Source of the DNA: Pomphorhynchus laevis
Lineage: Eukaryota > Acanthocephala > Palaeacanthocephala > Echinorhynchida > Pomphorhynchidae
Length of the DNA: 64,000 nt
Direction of reading: 5' to 3'
Assembly (NCBI GenBank): GCA_012934845.2
Contig: WNNJ02000537.1
Span: 1-64,000 of the forward strand
A program made the translations under genes and the position numbers. The notes under the pieces were generated by a model that worked only from the letters and a program-made list of their open reading frames with translations, searched no databases and was not told where the DNA came from. This document shows, piece after piece, positions 20,201-28,912 of this stretch (positions are counted from its first letter, which is position 1; each line of letters starts with the position of its first letter).

Positions 20201-22772
20201 CAGTAGTGTGTGGAGTGCTCTCGAGTATGGATCTCAATACATCTTTGTCAATATTCGATTGATGAGCACTTTATAATCTTCAAAATCCTCGTCACCGGCA
20301 TGAAATTTCTTAACCACCATTCTGCAATGCTTTTAGTAGTGGTACCATAAAAACGTTTCTTAAACGCTGCGAGCTGTTTATTATTAGCGTTTCAGTCTAG
20401 CTTGAACATAAATCAAAAAAAATGTAAGAAATTGACTTTTGTCTGTTTTATTCAATTAACTGGGGACAACAGAAACGACTTTAAGTTAAGCGATCAGAAA
20501 GAGCGAAAAACTCCCTTTAAAGAAAGAATATAAGAATTTTGTAATTTAACAAAATAGCATTGCAATGATAAGTCATTTTCTAATGACTTATTATTATAAG
20601 ATAGTCATTTTATATCTTTCACCTATCCTGGATCAGTGTTTTACGTAGACTGCCGATGTGACTACGACATTCGAAGCCGGATAATAAAGGCTGGTTTCGC
20701 CTTTTCGCGTCTAAACTCCCTCTGGCGTGATAATAATGTATCTATTAAAACAAAGATCCGAATATATTCGTCTATTGTTCGTCCAGTACTACTGTATGGA
20801 TCCGAGTGCTGGCCTGAAAAACTTGCAACAAATAATCAACTTGCTGTTTTTGAGCGACGATGTCTACGTAGAATTGCAAAAGTCAATCCACTCGATCATG
20901 TATCGAACGCAGAAGTGTATTCTCGATGTTCACTCGACGTCTCCGTGTCTGATTTGATTCGGAAAAATAGACTGCGCTATCTTGGCCATGTACTTCGGAT
21001 GCAAAGAGATAGACTCCCAAAGTTATCTCTGTACTTTGACCCGAAAGAATCCTGGCGACGCCCCAGAGGCAATGTTCGTAAGAATCTAAAGAGAACAATC
21101 GAATACGATGTCAAGAAAATACTATTCAGGTACTCGAACATTGGCTGGTGGAGATTTAAAACTAAGAAATAGAACCGAATTATTCTCGCAATATTCAAAG
21201 TCGCTACGTATGCCCAGTCATCCTATGTGTGACGACAAACTTCAACAACGGTATACGCGTTTCGCTCTAACGGAGCTCATCAGTACGTGACTTTAATAAG
21301 CATCTATATGCACCTTAACACACGCTTAAACAGTGTTTAAAGCTCGAAAAACAGAACTACCCTTAATCTGAATCAACGGAGGGAATTTAGCATAAGCTCT
21401 GTGCATGGCAGTGACTATTAAAGTTTAACCATGCATCAGGAAACTAAATTCTTTTTAATAGAAATGCTGTTTTATAGGGACACTTTCAAGTGTACAAATA
21501 TATGTAATATAATTTGTTATTACACCTGCCCTGGGACACTCAATGGTGTACTCGTAAATAAATCACCATATTTTCCTCATAAAGAGGCATAAACACCAGG
21601 CAGCATCCTATAATCCTCATCAAACTAAGAAATAGAACCGAATTATTCTCGCAATATTCAAAGTCGCTACGTATGCCCAGTCATCCTATGTGTGACGACA
21701 AATTCTCTCCGATGATTCAGATTAAGGGTAGTTCTGTTTTTCGAGCTTAAACACTGTTTAAGCGTGTGTTAAGGTGCCTATAGATGATTATTAAAGTCAC
21801 GGTACTGATGAGCTCCGTTAGAGCGAAACGCGTATACCGTTGTTGAAGTTTGTCGTCACACATAGAATGACAGTTTGCCAGGTATATATTATGTGTTGTA
21901 ACACAACTGGCGTCACACTCAACTGGCATCACACTTAATATTAATATATTAATATTAATATATGAACGAATACAATAAGTATCCTGGCCGTCGGTGTCAA
22001 GTCTTTCCTGATATATATATATATATATATTCGGTGAAATAAGCATGATTATAAAAAAGATTCTACAACAGTGAAAAATTCATTTAAAAGTGTTTTTAAG
22101 TGTCTACGGGTAAAAATAACTTAAAAGCTGATAACACACACCTCAATCAATATCATCAGATCAACAATATTAGGATTTGAGCATTCCATTGAAATGCTAA
22201 ATAGCCAAATTAAAACTTTTTAGTAGTAATGAAAAGTACAAACGATTTATCTGATCTTGATGCAGCAAACGAGCCGTCCGGATAAGCTAGTTTAATTTGG
22301 ACTATAACACAGCTGTGAGCTTAAAAACAAATTACCTACGATATATGTAAATAATATTGCATAGGAAATACCTTTCACGTTTCCTTCTGTAACGTCGATA
22401 CCGAATTGCAGAGTGTCATCAGTAAAAATCTGAAACGAATCATCTGCTTCGATTCTACAGCTATTTACGAACGTTCCATTTGAACTTTTGGTATCTTTAA
22501 GAAAAAACTGAAAAATCTCGTTGATAAATAAGACATCAGACATGCAAACAAGTACTTACCATGTTATGTTCAAACCAAATAATTGCTTGGTGCCTTGATA
22601 GAACTCTGCATTCAAAAATCGCATTTTCGGGGGAAGGTTTCTGCTTTCCTACAGATCTGCCGACTCTTACAGGCTCTTTTAAACTAATAAGCCGTCTACT
22701 ATTCAGATCAGTAGAATCTATTCGGTCCATTATCATCATTGGACAATCGTTTCCGAATCCATTAGCAGCCAT
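8164..22772 (-). CDS. SLMAP: SLMAP-like gene (FHA domain, coiled coil, candidate tail anchor)
   Basis: The SLMAP family pairs an N-terminal FHA phosphopeptide-binding domain with a long coiled coil and a C-terminal membrane anchor, and acts in the STRIPAK phosphatase complex that restrains Hippo kinases. Exons that splice in frame: 22772-22560, 22507-22372, 22319-22240 (FHA), then 19709-19614, 19562-19491, 19436-19359, 19308-19246 (coil), 16670-16545 and 13417-13179. A candidate tail-anchor exon is 8277-8164. Short introns are 50-54 nt; others reach 2.5-5 kb and hold mariner, RTE and foldback remnants. The 13179 donor leaves two bases, but the tail exon starts in phase 0, so a linking exon is missing or the end is alternative. 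The DLYQL-like start of the coil was not found. The protein is divergent; assignment rests on FHA plus the VTREDLLCRIGILENQ heptads. Confidence 0.82.
8438..8545 (+). repeat. foldback with CTGAAGA box
   Basis: CAACTATTTGA at 8438-8448 is the inverse of TCAAATAGTTG at 8531-8541. Between them, near the right arm, CTGAAGA (8505-8511) is followed about 17 nt later by GATGTTTCAAAT, where an intact hammerhead would have CGAAA. The layout matches the elements at 0.9, 9.5 and 17.6 kb, with the GAAA box damaged. Confidence 0.35.
9066..9205. repeat. small foldback (nested hairpins)
   Basis: Outer arms GGAATTTTGGAG (9066-9077) and CTCCGAAATTCC (9194-9205) pair with one mismatch. A nested inverted repeat built on TAGCATTATC and GATAATGCTA spans about 9093-9132. 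No coding potential or hammerhead boxes are seen. A miniature transposon or a collapsed inverted duplication would both fit. Confidence 0.5.
9460..9611 (-). ncRNA. candidate hammerhead ribozyme in a foldback element
   Basis: On the minus strand CTGAAGA (9524-9518) is followed by TA, the perfect helix CTAAC/GTTAG (9515-9511 with 9506-9502) closed by a 4-nt loop, then C and GAAA (9500-9497). This is the hammerhead core CUGANGA - stem II - GAAA. Next to GAAA starts an arm (9496-9460) that pairs imperfectly with 9575-9611. A hairpin AAATTAC/GTAATTT (9526-9550) sits immediately before the core, where stem I belongs. No TSD is evident. A Penelope-type pseudo-LTR or retrozyme-like fossil is inferred. 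Confidence 0.5.
9612..13178. other. long AT-rich SLMAP intron, nothing recognised
   Basis: About 3.5 kb of very AT-rich sequence between two SLMAP exons. A 98-codon minus-strand open frame at 9937-10233 has composition expected by chance (Ile, Leu, Tyr, Phe rich, no motif). A linking SLMAP exon with a one-base start phase is expected somewhere in 13178-8278 but was not found. Confidence 0.4.
13179..13417 (-). CDS. SLMAP: probable SLMAP exon, acidic disordered region
   Basis: A 239-nt open exon between ATGTAG| and CTGAG|GTAAAT. It encodes an acidic segment (EFDDLSADIAPHSIFDESNS, then LLTRDSDDDYDSVSLNTVC) typical of a disordered linker. The start phase fits the 16545 exon. The end leaves two bases, so it cannot join the tail exon at 8277 directly without a stop after RFLIPPE. 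It would join a small piece near 8681 (LEKAKLIEKK then stop) in frame, giving a soluble alternative end. No family motif is visible; composition well above the surrounding AT-rich background argues that it is coding. Confidence 0.6.
13850..14215 (-). mobile_element. decayed LINE fragment with YADD box
   Basis: Minus-strand translation near 14215-14100 gives LGIQLSSRVNSKLYADDLVI, which is the YADD catalytic box of a non-LTR reverse transcriptase with its usual hydrophobic flanks, then degenerates within about 40 codons. No ends are visible. Length suggests a scrap of a few hundred bases. Confidence 0.5.
14216..15059. other. AT-rich intronic stretch
   Basis: Simple AT-rich sequence with short TATAAT-type runs around 14570-14660. 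Nothing coding is recognised. Confidence 0.4.
15060..16210. other. GC-richer island, probably an old transposon
   Basis: About 1.1 kb with composition far above its surroundings, entirely inside an SLMAP intron, with no long recognisable frame. Plus-strand reading near 15179 gives LCYKCELTHLKA, which resembles half of a zinc knuckle found in LINE gag-like ORF1 proteins. The rest is full of stops. Decayed LINE is the best guess; open frames of 73 and 95 codons here have no recognised features. Confidence 0.3.
16545..16670 (-). CDS. SLMAP: SLMAP exon (coiled coil then linker)
   Basis: A 42-codon phase-0 exon between the acceptor TTTAAG| and the donor GCG|GTAAAA. It encodes ESKRKLEENLHLLQMSLHNQ, a coil segment, then a polar tail ending ETAHSPVCSDNIEIESA. 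It is separated from the previous exon by a 2.6-kb repeat-bearing intron. Strand, phase and heptad pattern support it as part of SLMAP; there is no direct family motif. Confidence 0.65.
16671..17560. other. AT-rich SLMAP intron
   Basis: Nothing recognised beyond AT-rich intronic sequence. Confidence 0.35.
17561..17760 (-). ncRNA. candidate hammerhead-bearing foldback element with TSD
   Basis: Arms 17571-17614 and 17705-17748 pair over about 44 bp with few mismatches (outer end AACGATC/GATCGTT). On the minus strand, immediately before the inner end of the 17.6 kb arm, CTGAAGA (17638-17632) is followed by stem II GCTAGT/ACCAGC (5 of 6 pairs, 4-nt loop) and then GAAA (17614-17611), which starts the arm. 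The arm therefore serves as stem III, with the cleavage position expected at the inner end of the other arm. AAATATC (about 17701-17695) can pair with GATGTTT just upstream of CTGAAGA as stem I. GAATATTT flanks the element on both sides (17561 and 17751), an 8-bp target duplication. Confidence 0.55.
17761..18476. other. AT-rich SLMAP intron
   Basis: No coding or structural feature recognised. Confidence 0.35.
18477..18506. repeat. paired palindrome
   Basis: TGGAAATTTCC (18477-18487) and GGAAATTTCCA (18496-18506) are each palindromic at the core GGAAATTTCC and inverse to each other, separated by 8 nt. The pair can form an 11-bp hairpin. Confidence 0.5.
18790..18976 (-). CDS. unrecognised coding-like segment in SLMAP intron
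   Basis: Two overlapping minus-strand frames are open. One starts at ATG 18976 (MSQRQPKRRVIVHPTDDG...). The other, behind a good acceptor TTTGCAG| near 18873, reads AKEYARFEHLFKDTERIAIR then NLEQYIFKRKS and stop. The second is phase 0 and has coil-like spacing, so it could be an alternative last exon of SLMAP, but it lacks a donor. Composition is higher than the flanks. A transposon scrap is equally possible. Confidence 0.25.
19246..19709 (-). CDS. SLMAP: SLMAP exons 4-7: coiled coil
   Basis: Four consecutive phase-0 exons: 19709-19614 (QLSKRELNLRARLYNIDQE...), 19562-19491 (DVVTREDLLCRIGILENQVS...), 19436-19359 (NTNDLELKDELLKVNEQVYQ...) and 19308-19246 (LEMVQLQTKYKQSEQDLEEL...). Introns are 51, 54 and 50 nt, each GT-AG. 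The joined peptide has no stop and shows continuous heptad spacing. The stretch TREDLLCRIGILENQ lines up with DEDRLLSRLEVMGNQ of human SLMAP, which fixes the family and the order after the FHA exons. Confidence 0.87.
19985..20450 (-). mobile_element. mariner-type transposase remnant
   Basis: Minus-strand pieces read AEWWLR...KKFHAGDEDFEDYKVL, then LASECDATQTTVVNQLREIG, then KAETYNGMGYFLNGKNPKE, then LKQQKGPVSLSDCD. The order (KKF-x-AGD, helix-turn-helix with TTV, the linker before the catalytic domain, and a decayed IVTxDEK) follows mariner transposases. Several stops and frame changes occur, and the catalytic domain is cut off near 19985. No terminal inverted repeats were found. It lies in the SLMAP intron between FHA and coil exons. 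Confidence 0.7.
20600..21300 (+). mobile_element. RTE-like LINE, 3' part of ORF2
   Basis: A 178-codon frame beginning at 20636 encodes the post-catalytic end of a LINE protein: IIKAGFAFSRLNSLWRDNNV, then SIVRPVLLYGSECWP, then FERRCLRRIAKV and LRYLGHVLRMQRDRLPKLSL. The set LLYGSECW, RRCLRRIA and LGHVLRM is typical of RTE-clade elements. The copy is 5' truncated, sense-opposite to SLMAP, and its 3' end is rearranged into the inverted duplication at 21160-21866. Confidence 0.75.
21160..21866. repeat. rearranged LINE tail: direct plus inverted duplication
   Basis: An 80-bp block (21160-21239) recurs in direct orientation at 21623-21702. Just beyond it, 21224-21376 recurs inverted at 21713-21866 (e.g. 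CTATGTGTGACGACAAACTT against its complement). The block therefore reads A-B...A-B', where B' is reversed. The copies are nearly identical, so the event is recent relative to the LINE decay. Confidence 0.85.
22240..22772 (-). CDS. SLMAP: SLMAP exons 1-3: FHA domain
   Basis: Exon 1 (22772-22560, 71 codons) has EPVRVGRSVGK, giving the FHA GRS loop, then ENAIFECRVLSRHQAIIWF with the SRxH-type core. Exon 2 (22507-22372) has FFLKDTKSSNGTFVNSCRI, the invariant NGTFVN turn, and LQFGIDVTEGNVK. Exon 3 (22319-22240) completes it with AHSCVIVQIKLAYPDG, matching human VTHGCIVSTIKLFLPDG. Donors are ATG|GTAAGT, AAAG|GTATTT and TTT|GTACTT. Introns are 52 nt each. The loop between WF and FFLKD is shorter than in human (EHN against DHKTGK). 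Exon 3's end is the least certain boundary. Confidence 0.9.
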
Positions 22773-23189
22773 CTAAATTTTTATCGTATTTACTTAAAAC
22801 ACAATTATAATTTTGCAGATTTATTAGTTTTTGCACATTTACAGTAAATACCAAGAAAAAGTAGTAATCGATTTTCGAAAATGAATAAATGGATAATTAA
22901 TATTATTAAAATAATCAATTTTCTCGTCAAAACAAATTTGAATTTCAATTTTGTTAAATGTTTTAACGAAATATGTTAATTAATTGAATATGTTTATATC
23001 TAGTTTTATCTGATTAATATCTTAGATTTTAATATCTGGATTGAACGAGTTAAGATAAAATTGAACGAGCAAGCTGTAAAAATGGATCGATGACCTGCTA
23101 TATAACAAACCTCGATGTATACGATTCGAATTATACGATTCCACAGTAACACTTGATTCGGATAAAGATTTGACGTGAATTCCAAGCTA
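22773..23189. other. SLMAP 5' flank
   Basis: AT-rich sequence between the SLMAP start codon and the 3' end of a LINE at 23190, holding the presumed promoter and 5' UTR. No motif stands out. The LINE sits only about 400 bp upstream of the start codon. Confidence 0.4.
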
Positions 23190-26100
23190 AATGTACATAT
23201 ATAAAAAAGGATTTATTTTAACGTGGCAAATGCGTGGCAGCGCAAGCTTACATGACCACAACAAAACAAAAATGTAAATCATGTGTCGAGAAAGTGTGAA
23301 CGGAGGAGATGTTTGAATGTGATAAAGGAGGGAGCGCGGCGGAGGTCGAGAGGGAGTTGATTCCAGGCGAGTGGGGCGGCGACGAGGAAGGATCGGAGAC
23401 CGTAGTTGTTGGAGTAATTGGGAACGTGGAGTAAGAGGGTATGACGGGAACGCAGCGATAGCGAGGTGGGGCGAGTGTCGTCTAAGAAAGTAAGGTTGAT
23501 GAACAATGGGGAGCCGATAGCGATGAGACAAAAAGTTACGAGATAGCAGAGTTTGACGCGGATGTGGATGGTGGGCCAGGAGAGTTGGGCAAGATATGTA
23601 AATGTGTGGTCGAAGCGACGAAGACGAAAGAGCACTCGAACGGCAGAGTTGATTATTCGTTGTAGTGGTAGGATGATGGATTTTGAAGAATTGGCGAAAA
23701 GGCTAAGGCAGTAATCGATTTTAGGGAAAAGAAGCGATGAAAGAAGATACATTCAAGACAGTTAGTCGATAAGGGGGCGGATACGGCGGATGTCACGGAG
23801 AATTAAGTTAGACAAGATTACCTTGTCATGGACGAAGGGTTTAAGGGAAAGGTGATCATCAAAATGGAAGCCTAAGAACGTGAGATTGTGTACTATGGGG
23901 ATGATCGATAAGTCAAAATATGCATTGGAAGAAGATATGTTTGGTTTACAGGGGATAATCCACATTATTTTAGCCGTGTCGGGTTTAGAACGAGATGGAG
24001 ATTGGAGAGACGTTTGTAGCTAGAAGAAAGAGAGTTAGAGACAGAAATGCCGATATCGTGTATGCGATGTGCGGGTGCTTGAGTATAGATGATGATGTCA
24101 TCGGCGTACTGCATGACGTTAAAGGAGAAATGTTTGCTAAACGGAGAGAGATCGCCCCGCAGAAGAGAGAAAAGCAGGGGACCTAGGATTGAACCCTTGG
24201 GACCTCGCAAAAAAAGGATGGGAGGAGAGGATGATGAATTAGAACAAACGCGAAAGGAACGGTCGGATAGATATGAGGCAAATCATGCTACGGGGGAAAA
24301 AGAAAAGGCGTAATCATAACGAGGGCGAGAAAGGAGAACGGAGTGGTCGACATTGTCGAAGGCGGAACAGAGGTCGAGGGAGATGAGAACAATATATAAA
24401 GCCTTGTCTCGAGAAATGAGTAATTCGTTGTAAACTTTCATGCAGGCGATTTCTGTGGAGTGATTAGAGCGGAAAGCGGATTGGAAAAGAGGGTACAGAT
24501 TGGATGAGGAGAGATAAGCGTTGATCTGTATTAAGATGAGGCGTTCTAAGAGCATAAAAAGTGTAGGGAGTAGTTAAATTAGGCGATAGCTAGAAGGAAG
24601 GGAGGGGTCAAGCGATTGTTTCTTAAGGAGAGCGCAAACGATTGCGGATTTCCAGTGTGAAGGGGATATACGACTGCTTATGGATGAGTTAAACAAGGTT
24701 GTGAGAAAAGAGGATATCGATGAGCATACGGATTTAAATATGTGGGTAGGCAGGGGATCGGGAGGTGAGGTTTAGCTGGGCAAGGACATGAGAACAGATG
24801 AGACTTTAGGAGGTGAGACCGGGAGAATATGAAAGAGTTCCGGGAGGATGAGGCTAGGCGGGGCAGAGTGGGATAGGATGGAGACCGGTGTGTGAGAGAG
24901 CAACGTGGAGCGAGCAAGGATTGAGTTAAAAGAATGCCAGAGAGTCTTAGAGTTGAATGAAGTGAGGATTTTATGCCGCCAGAAGGAGTTGCATTTGGTA
25001 CGTAGTAGGTTGAGATGAGACCGGCGAAAAGCAAGATAAGAATCACGGAAGACAGAGTAACCGAGCAGAAATCACGTCTGAGAGAGCGGTGAGAGACTCG
25101 AAAAGCATAACGGGGTCGACGCTTTGAGAGTAGGAATCGGATGTCAAAACATGGGGCAAGGTACAAGCGACGGTGTGGGTGAGGCTTCAAGGGCAAGAGT
25201 AGATCGAAAATGGATGTGAGTTCAGAGTCGAAAAGAAATGCGATATCGTGAGGAGAGGAATATGTTATTGTGGGATCGGATAGAGATGATTTGAGTAAGG
25301 TAGAGCGTAGAAGGGAGTGGTCAAGAATTGTCCAAGGGCGACGTCGGATTGTAGGTGAATGAGGAGGGGGTGATTGTGAGTGAGATCAAGGGTGACGAGA
25401 AAGTGATCGGATAGAGCAGGATCGAAAATGGACAGTGAGGTATAGGCTGCAAAATGATCGGGGACAGCGATTATGTCGAGTGCCCCAACAATGATATGTG
25501 TGGGGGCAGTGCATATGGGTTTGTAGTTATAGTTTGATAGAATGTTGATGAACTGTATGAACTCGGCTGAAGAGAGGCGGTCGAGGCGGATGTTGAAGTC
25601 GCTAAGAACGATTGAAGGGATTGAGGACAAAGAACAGTGAGACAGAAGGTCAGCGAGTTCGGTAAAAAAAATAAGGATGTAGGAGCTGATGAACCAGGAC
25701 GGTATACAATGGCGAGATCTAGAGTAATCGGGTTAGAAGAACGACAAGTGAGCAGTTCAAAAGAGCGAAGACTGATAGGGGAAGCGATTTTGTGAATAGA
25801 CGCGGGGTGACGGGCGAATGCGACAATTCCGCCATGATTAGAGAATTTAAAAGGGGATTTGATGAGGGGGCGGTAGGATTCGACTAGTGAGCAACCGACA
25901 GAGAGCAGACGGCGAATGAAGAGGTCGTCGGAATCTGAGTGCCAGGATTCGGTGAGGCAAAAGAGATCGATGGATTGCTTGATGAATAGGTTGCGGATAA
26001 AATCTGATTTATTGAGAATATATCTAGTGTTGAGGTGGCCAAGGAAGAAACCGTGTGTGGTGGTGTAAGGGTCTAGCGGAGAAGACACATAGGGGAGATT

Positions 26101-27120
26101 AGGCGCCATCGAATTTAGGGGCGTGTGTGAACAACTTGAAAATTTCCGTCGATGTTTCGGATGGAGAGAGATGTTTCGCCATTTTCCTCGCGACGGCGTT
26201 TTTCGATGCGGGCAGATGAGAGTTGAGAGATTTCGGAGGGGGTGCGTTCGGGAAAAATGCGAGTGGCTGAAGAGGAGTTTCCCCAACTATTTAAACATGA
26301 GTTTAAATAGTTGGGAGAGGACAGAAGACGCGTGAGAGCAATGCTTGAGAACAATTTTTAGGAGAGGGGGATGGGAAGGATTAGATCGAGATTTATTTAG
26401 GCGGATGAATGCGACAGGAGAGATGTTGTTGAAAAAGGATGGTTTATCCGCAGGAACGAGCGACGAAAGGCTGGATCTGAATGCGGAAACATCGTGGTCG
26501 AGACGTGCCTGTGGAGATAAAAAGGTGGAATGAGTGACATTAGTGACGATGACGCAACGATCGCAAGAAGGAAAGCGTTTCCGTAAAGGAGGACGATTAA
26601 CGTGAGTTGGTGAGATCACGATAGGAGAGCTGGGAGTTAAGGATATCATAGGAGTAGATTTGACAGCCGATGACAAAGAGCATTTGGATAATATAGAGGG
26701 TGGTGAGCGATGTGAGGAAAGGTTATGAGTGGAAGGATTGTGGAGGTTGGTGGAGTTGATTTTGATTGAGGTATGTAGGTTATTGAGAAACGAGACAGAA
26801 GGGAATAGACGGGGGTGTCGGGAAGTGAAGACATTGGATTATAAGTGCATGTATTGACAGGATCAGTTGGTTGATAAAGGACATCAGAAACGACTGGGGT
26901 TGGTTTGAGTGGACACGTTGGAGGTTAATATGTTCTTATGGGAGAGGTCGCGTATGAGTTTGTTGGCACAAAATCCGTATAGAAAGTCTTCTTTAGACTT
27001 GCTGTTGTCGCATACGATTGTAGTCCAGACACTGCATTCGTGTATCGAGCACTGCACTTGTAGTTGAGCACAGTTGGTGTCGGTCGTAGCTGTCTTATTA
27101 CGTCCTCCGATCAACGTCTT
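23190..27120 (-). mobile_element. LINE family A, near full-length but broken
   Basis: The most complete copy of the dominant family. ORF1 starts at 27114 and has a PHD-like finger (LQVQCSIHECSVWTTIV...FLYGFCANKL), a Ser/Pro-rich middle, and the end IRNIDGNFQVVHTRP (26115). ORF2 starts near 26109 (MAPNLPYVSS) with an APE endonuclease (LTESWHSDSDD, NHGGIVAFAR, VLSDFNIRLDR, LSDHFLVTL). The reverse transcriptase follows (FQSAFRSNHSTEIA, LDLCSAFDNVDH near 24360, MQYADDIII near 24100, LTFLGFHFDDHLSLKPFV), ending near 23280. The 3' tail holds GCATTTGCCACGTTAAAATA, shared with copies at 32.6 and 42.1 kb. About eight frame breaks separate the pieces. Confidence 0.9.
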
Positions 27121-27143
27121 TGTGTGTTAAACTGTTAAATTTG

Positions 27144-27255
27144 CTGGATTGATCTGGAACTGGATTGATCTGGAACTGGATTGATCTGGAACTGGATTGA
27201 TCTGGAACTGGATTGATCTGGAACTGGATTGATCTGGAACTGGATTGATCTGGAA
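27144..27255. repeat. 16-bp minisatellite, 7 perfect copies
   Basis: The unit CTGGATTGATCTGGAA is repeated seven times without a mismatch. It lies just upstream of ORF1 of the minus-strand family A element and immediately before a plus-strand ORF1 fragment of the same family, so it marks a head-to-head junction and possibly the element's 5' UTR. Confidence 0.95.
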
Positions 27256-27269
27256 TGTAAGTAGTTAAT

Positions 27270-27955
27270 TATCAAGAGTTAAATATATGTTTACACTATC
27301 CTATCAGCCAGTTTTCATCAATCCAAATGTCGTTCTTACATCGCTCTGGCGGGGTACTTATCGTTCTAACATACCATTTTCCAATCATGTTCTCATATCT
27401 TCATCACCTGATCATACCTCTCATTGTACCCCTATTGCACTCGTCTATGCACTTTTATCGCTCTTCTACGTCTGTCCCTACTAATCTTCGAGTATTTGGC
27501 TAAATCCCGACTACTCCATCGACTCAACAATTTCCACCTAAGCAATTTCCTTCTCGCAATAGGTGTATTATCATCTCTAATGTTGAGCCATCTTATTCAT
27601 CTTATCCTCAAGCCCATATTAATGCTGGTGTTTCCGCTTTTAGCTCGCTCCTTGTCACGATTTTTTCTATCCATGATCAGTCTCTATTCAGTGGTCTCTT
27701 CACTTTCCGTGTATCGTCTCAATAAATCCGTTTCTGCTCCCGATTCTTACCGTATACTGCTTTTAAAGGTTGCTCTTAGGAACTGCACCAAGCCTCCATT
27801 ATCTGTCTCAACGATTTAAACTCGTGTCATCCTCCTCCGCTTGTCGAATTTTTCCCGATCGCTCACCCTCTGAAATTGCTCAACTCTCCATTGCTCGTCT
27901 TAAAAAACGTCGACCCGAAGTCAATGGCGAGTCATATCTTGCCATCAAATCAAAT
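27270..27955 (+). mobile_element. LINE family A, ORF1 fragment
   Basis: Plus-strand frames read SYQPVFINPNV, a Ser-rich middle, and near 27840 SSSACRIFPDRSPSEIAQLS then ARLKKRRPEVNGESYLAIK. These match the ORF1 end of the copies at 26.2 and 34.6 kb (FPDRSPSDIAQL, NGESSLSIR). It stops abruptly at about 27955 where the 27.96-28.38 kb repeat begins, before the FQVVHTRP end. Several frame breaks are present. Confidence 0.75.
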
Positions 27956-28390
27956 CAGCTAACTGAGTCTACGATTTAATATAATTAAAAAGTAAAAGAC
28001 ATATAATGCTAAATCAAAATTTAATAATTAAATAATAAAATAAATAATTGTTATAAGATTTTTTTTATTTAAATCAAGTCAAAATAAAAAATTGAAATTT
28101 AAAATAAAAGTCATTTTTATGAATTAACTAATAAATAACAGACGTTGTATCAGAATAAGAATTAGAGGTTATAAGGAGGAACTGCTATGCTATCAGGTTT
28201 CGACCACTAACTCCTCTACCTAACATAGCAGCAGAGACAAATACGTGTTAAAGGCCGTATTTCCTTTGATTAAATTTGATTATATAGTATCTTATTCTAA
28301 TACAAAGTATAGTGTTTATTATCCATCCATAAAAATAAAGCGCTAATGATTATAAATTAATTTTTAATATTATTGTTATTATTATTTATT
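27956..28390. repeat. repeat R, copy 1, with structured GC-richer module
   Basis: The unit starts CTAACTGAGTCTACG and runs through AT-rich sequence to AACAGACGTTGTATC, then a GC-richer module (28174-28262), then TAGTATCTTATTCTAATACA. The same order occurs at 59.5-60.1 kb. The module contains CTGCTATG/CATAGCAG (28182, 28224), a GGTTTCGACC hairpin (28196) and AAATACG/CGTATTT (28239, 28256). No protein is encoded. Confidence 0.75.
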
Positions 28391-28394
28391 ACAA

Positions 28395-28865
28395 TACAAC
28401 GTCCGTATTGAGACAAGGGGTGTCAAACTGCTAGGATCACCTGTTGGAGACGCCGAATTTGTCAAGAATATGAGTGGTGAGCTCATATCCAAATGGTCTT
28501 GTTTGATCAGGAAACTTGCCAACGCGGCAAAGCATGATGCCCAGTCAGCATATGTCGCCTTTGTCAAAGCATGTCAATCAAAGTGGTTACATTTATGCAG
28601 GACAACCCAATGTGATCCAGGTTGGTTCTCTGAAATTAGACAGCTAATATTTGGGCAGTTCGCTTTCGATGTATTTGGGCACACACTGGACGAAACTGAG
28701 CAGTTGATTTGTAGTCTCCCTTTGAGTTTCGGAGGTATGGGATTTCGAGATCCTTGCGTAGACGCTCCATACGTGCTGAACGCGTCAAAACGGTTGTGCA
28801 TAGCTTTTGACCAGTCGGATAATATTCTCGAAGTTAGGCTACAAACCCAAGCTCTGAAAGATATT
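28395..28865 (+). mobile_element. retroelement fragment, first tandem copy
   Basis: An open frame (28470-28892) encodes the same protein segment as the next entry, from the LLGSPVGDAEFVKNMSG region through LPLSFGGMGFRDP to LEVRLQTQALKDI, then runs into unrelated AT-rich sequence. It is a partial copy placed 518 bp before the longer one, nearly identical to it. The family is unresolved, so it is simply recorded as a broken copy. Confidence 0.75.
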
Positions 28866-28912
28866 TTGAAAAATATATTTCAGATATTTTGAAAATTACA
28901 TATTTTGAAAAA

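Noticed and set aside
22141-22197. Possible small SLMAP exon on the minus strand (ISMECSNPNIVDLMILIE before GTGTGT)
   Set aside because: Ends in a suitable phase and the end looks a little like the coil entry, but its start needs two left-over bases and exon 3 can supply them only through a 20-nt intron.
24000-26600. Plus-strand open frames across the family A element (e.g. 24089-24313, 26123-26335)
   Set aside because: They are antisense shadows of the LINE ORFs.
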